Part shown: piece after piece, positions 63,614-64,000 of the stretch
Layout: every line of letters begins with the position of its first letter
How positions within the stretch are numbered: position 1 is the stretch's first letter
Notes under the pieces: model-generated
Told to the model about the DNA's origin: nothing
The model's input: only the letters and a program-made list of their open reading frames with translations
Database searches by the model: none
Assembly (NCBI GenBank): GCA_947459215.1
Contig: CANHCQ010000001.1
Span: forward strand, 62,001 to 126,000
DNA length: 64,000 nucleotides
Direction of reading: 5' to 3'
From: Phycisphaerales bacterium
GTDB taxonomy: Bacteria > Planctomycetota > Phycisphaerae > Phycisphaerales > UBA1924
Position numbers and translations under genes: made by a program

Positions 63614-64000
63614 ATGCAACGCATGAACAACGGTGTCGCTGTCGGCATGATGAGCGTCGTCGCGGCCTGCGGGTTGGCCGCGAGCGCCAACGCACAGGTC
63701 TATCAACGCGGCTACGGCACCCAACAGCCCGAGATCCAACTCGACATCACAGACACTCGCGAGTGCGACTACGCCAGCGTTGGCTACCGCACTGCCACGA
63801 TCACCGGTGCCGGCGGGGTCAACACCACCCACGCTCTCAAGTACGACCGCAACGGGACCATGATCTGGTCGTACATCTACAACACCTCGCAGGGCGAGAC
63901 TGTCGGCTACACCATCGATCAGGCCGCCGACAGCCACTTCCTCATCGGCGCCGAGAGCGCGTTCGGCGGCGCGACCCTCGGCAAGTGGCTCGTCCGTGTC
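63614..64000 (+). CDS. Secreted protein, start of gene only (3' end beyond the window)
   Basis: The frame is open from the ATG at 63614 to the last base, giving 129 residues. It has a signal peptide (GVAVGMMSVVAACGLAASANA, cleaved before QVYQRG) and then a beta-rich stretch (PEIQLDITDTRECDYASVGY, NTTHALKYDRNGTMIWSYIY, SHFLIGAESAFGGATLGKWL) that looks like the beginning of a repeat or propeller protein. GAGGAGA is 7 nt before the ATG, so the start is well supported. The family cannot be named from this part. Confidence 0.8.
   Translation, partial: MQRMNNGVAVGMMSVVAACGLAASANAQVYQRGYGTQQPEIQLDITDTRECDYASVGYRTATITGAGGVNTTHALKYDRNGTMIWSYIYNTSQGETVGYTIDQAADSHFLIGAESAFGGATLGKWLVRV

Noticed and set aside
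63548-63937. A 129-codon minus-strand frame at the right edge
   Set aside because: The plus-strand frame from 63614 has a ribosome site and a clear signal peptide; the minus-strand frame is its shadow.

Overview
The window looks like a chromosomal piece of a high-GC planctomycete, most likely class Phycisphaerae. This is inferred from the protein families present: a membrane Ser/Thr kinase with TPRs, an ECF sigma factor with a long membrane-anchored C-terminal extension, prepilin-type (GFTLIELL) proteins, paired EF-hand dockerin-like C-termini, PTPG...RRRR sorting tails of PEP-CTERM type, and parallel beta-helix proteins opening with a GPL-PP-GPI motif. No rRNA, tRNA, CRISPR array or prophage was recognised. 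Many starts were moved inward from the longest reading frame, using Shine-Dalgarno matches, signal peptides or overlap with repeats.

Layout. 0-9 kb: the 3' part of a Ser/Thr kinase, a HtrA-like protein without its catalytic residues, a small HUH transposase flanked by inverted hairpins, an intact four-PDZ HtrA protease, and purK-purE with a 136-bp repeat on each side of purE. 9-16 kb: a membrane-anchored Arg-rich protein, a GT4 glycosyltransferase, coaD, a metallo-beta-lactamase-fold protein without metal-binding histidines, a DUF3592-like protein, and two neighbouring thioredoxin-fold proteins of which only one has CxxC. 16-27 kb: two beta-helix proteins, a dockerin-type protein, a serine beta-lactamase-family hydrolase, an oligopeptidase B-like peptidase and a pyruvate-kinase-like protein. 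27-31 kb: a probable marR-wrbA-VOC-pirin operon, a secreted Tyr/Pro-rich protein and a cluster of palindromes.

31-44 kb: a glycosyltransferase/HAD phosphatase fusion, pabB, ppdK, a prepilin-like protein, a composite scar made of a PEP-CTERM tail and a ppdK 3' fragment, a membrane protein, the ECF sigma factor overlapping a second prepilin-like gene, a flagellin-like gene and a TPR protein. 44-48 kb: four PEP-CTERM-type loci in a row on the minus strand, each with its own terminator-like hairpin; the first is frameshifted and the last is only a 3' remnant. 48-58 kb: a GT2 glycosyltransferase, an alpha/beta hydrolase, a UDP-sugar pyrophosphorylase, a large repeat protein with Ig-like and dockerin-like ends, a solitary atpA and a second dockerin-type protein. 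58-64 kb: ybbR-cdaA (c-di-AMP synthesis), an Nfu N-terminal domain protein, mutY, tmk, a lipoprotein and the start of a secreted protein.

Two themes stand out. First, palindromic and MITE-like repeats of several families fill most intergenic spaces. One family shares its hairpin loop with the ends of the HUH transposase locus, and some repeats sit in frame inside pabB and mutY. Second, enzymes that have lost their catalytic residues recur (HtrA-like, MBL-fold, thioredoxin-fold), in two cases next to an intact relative.
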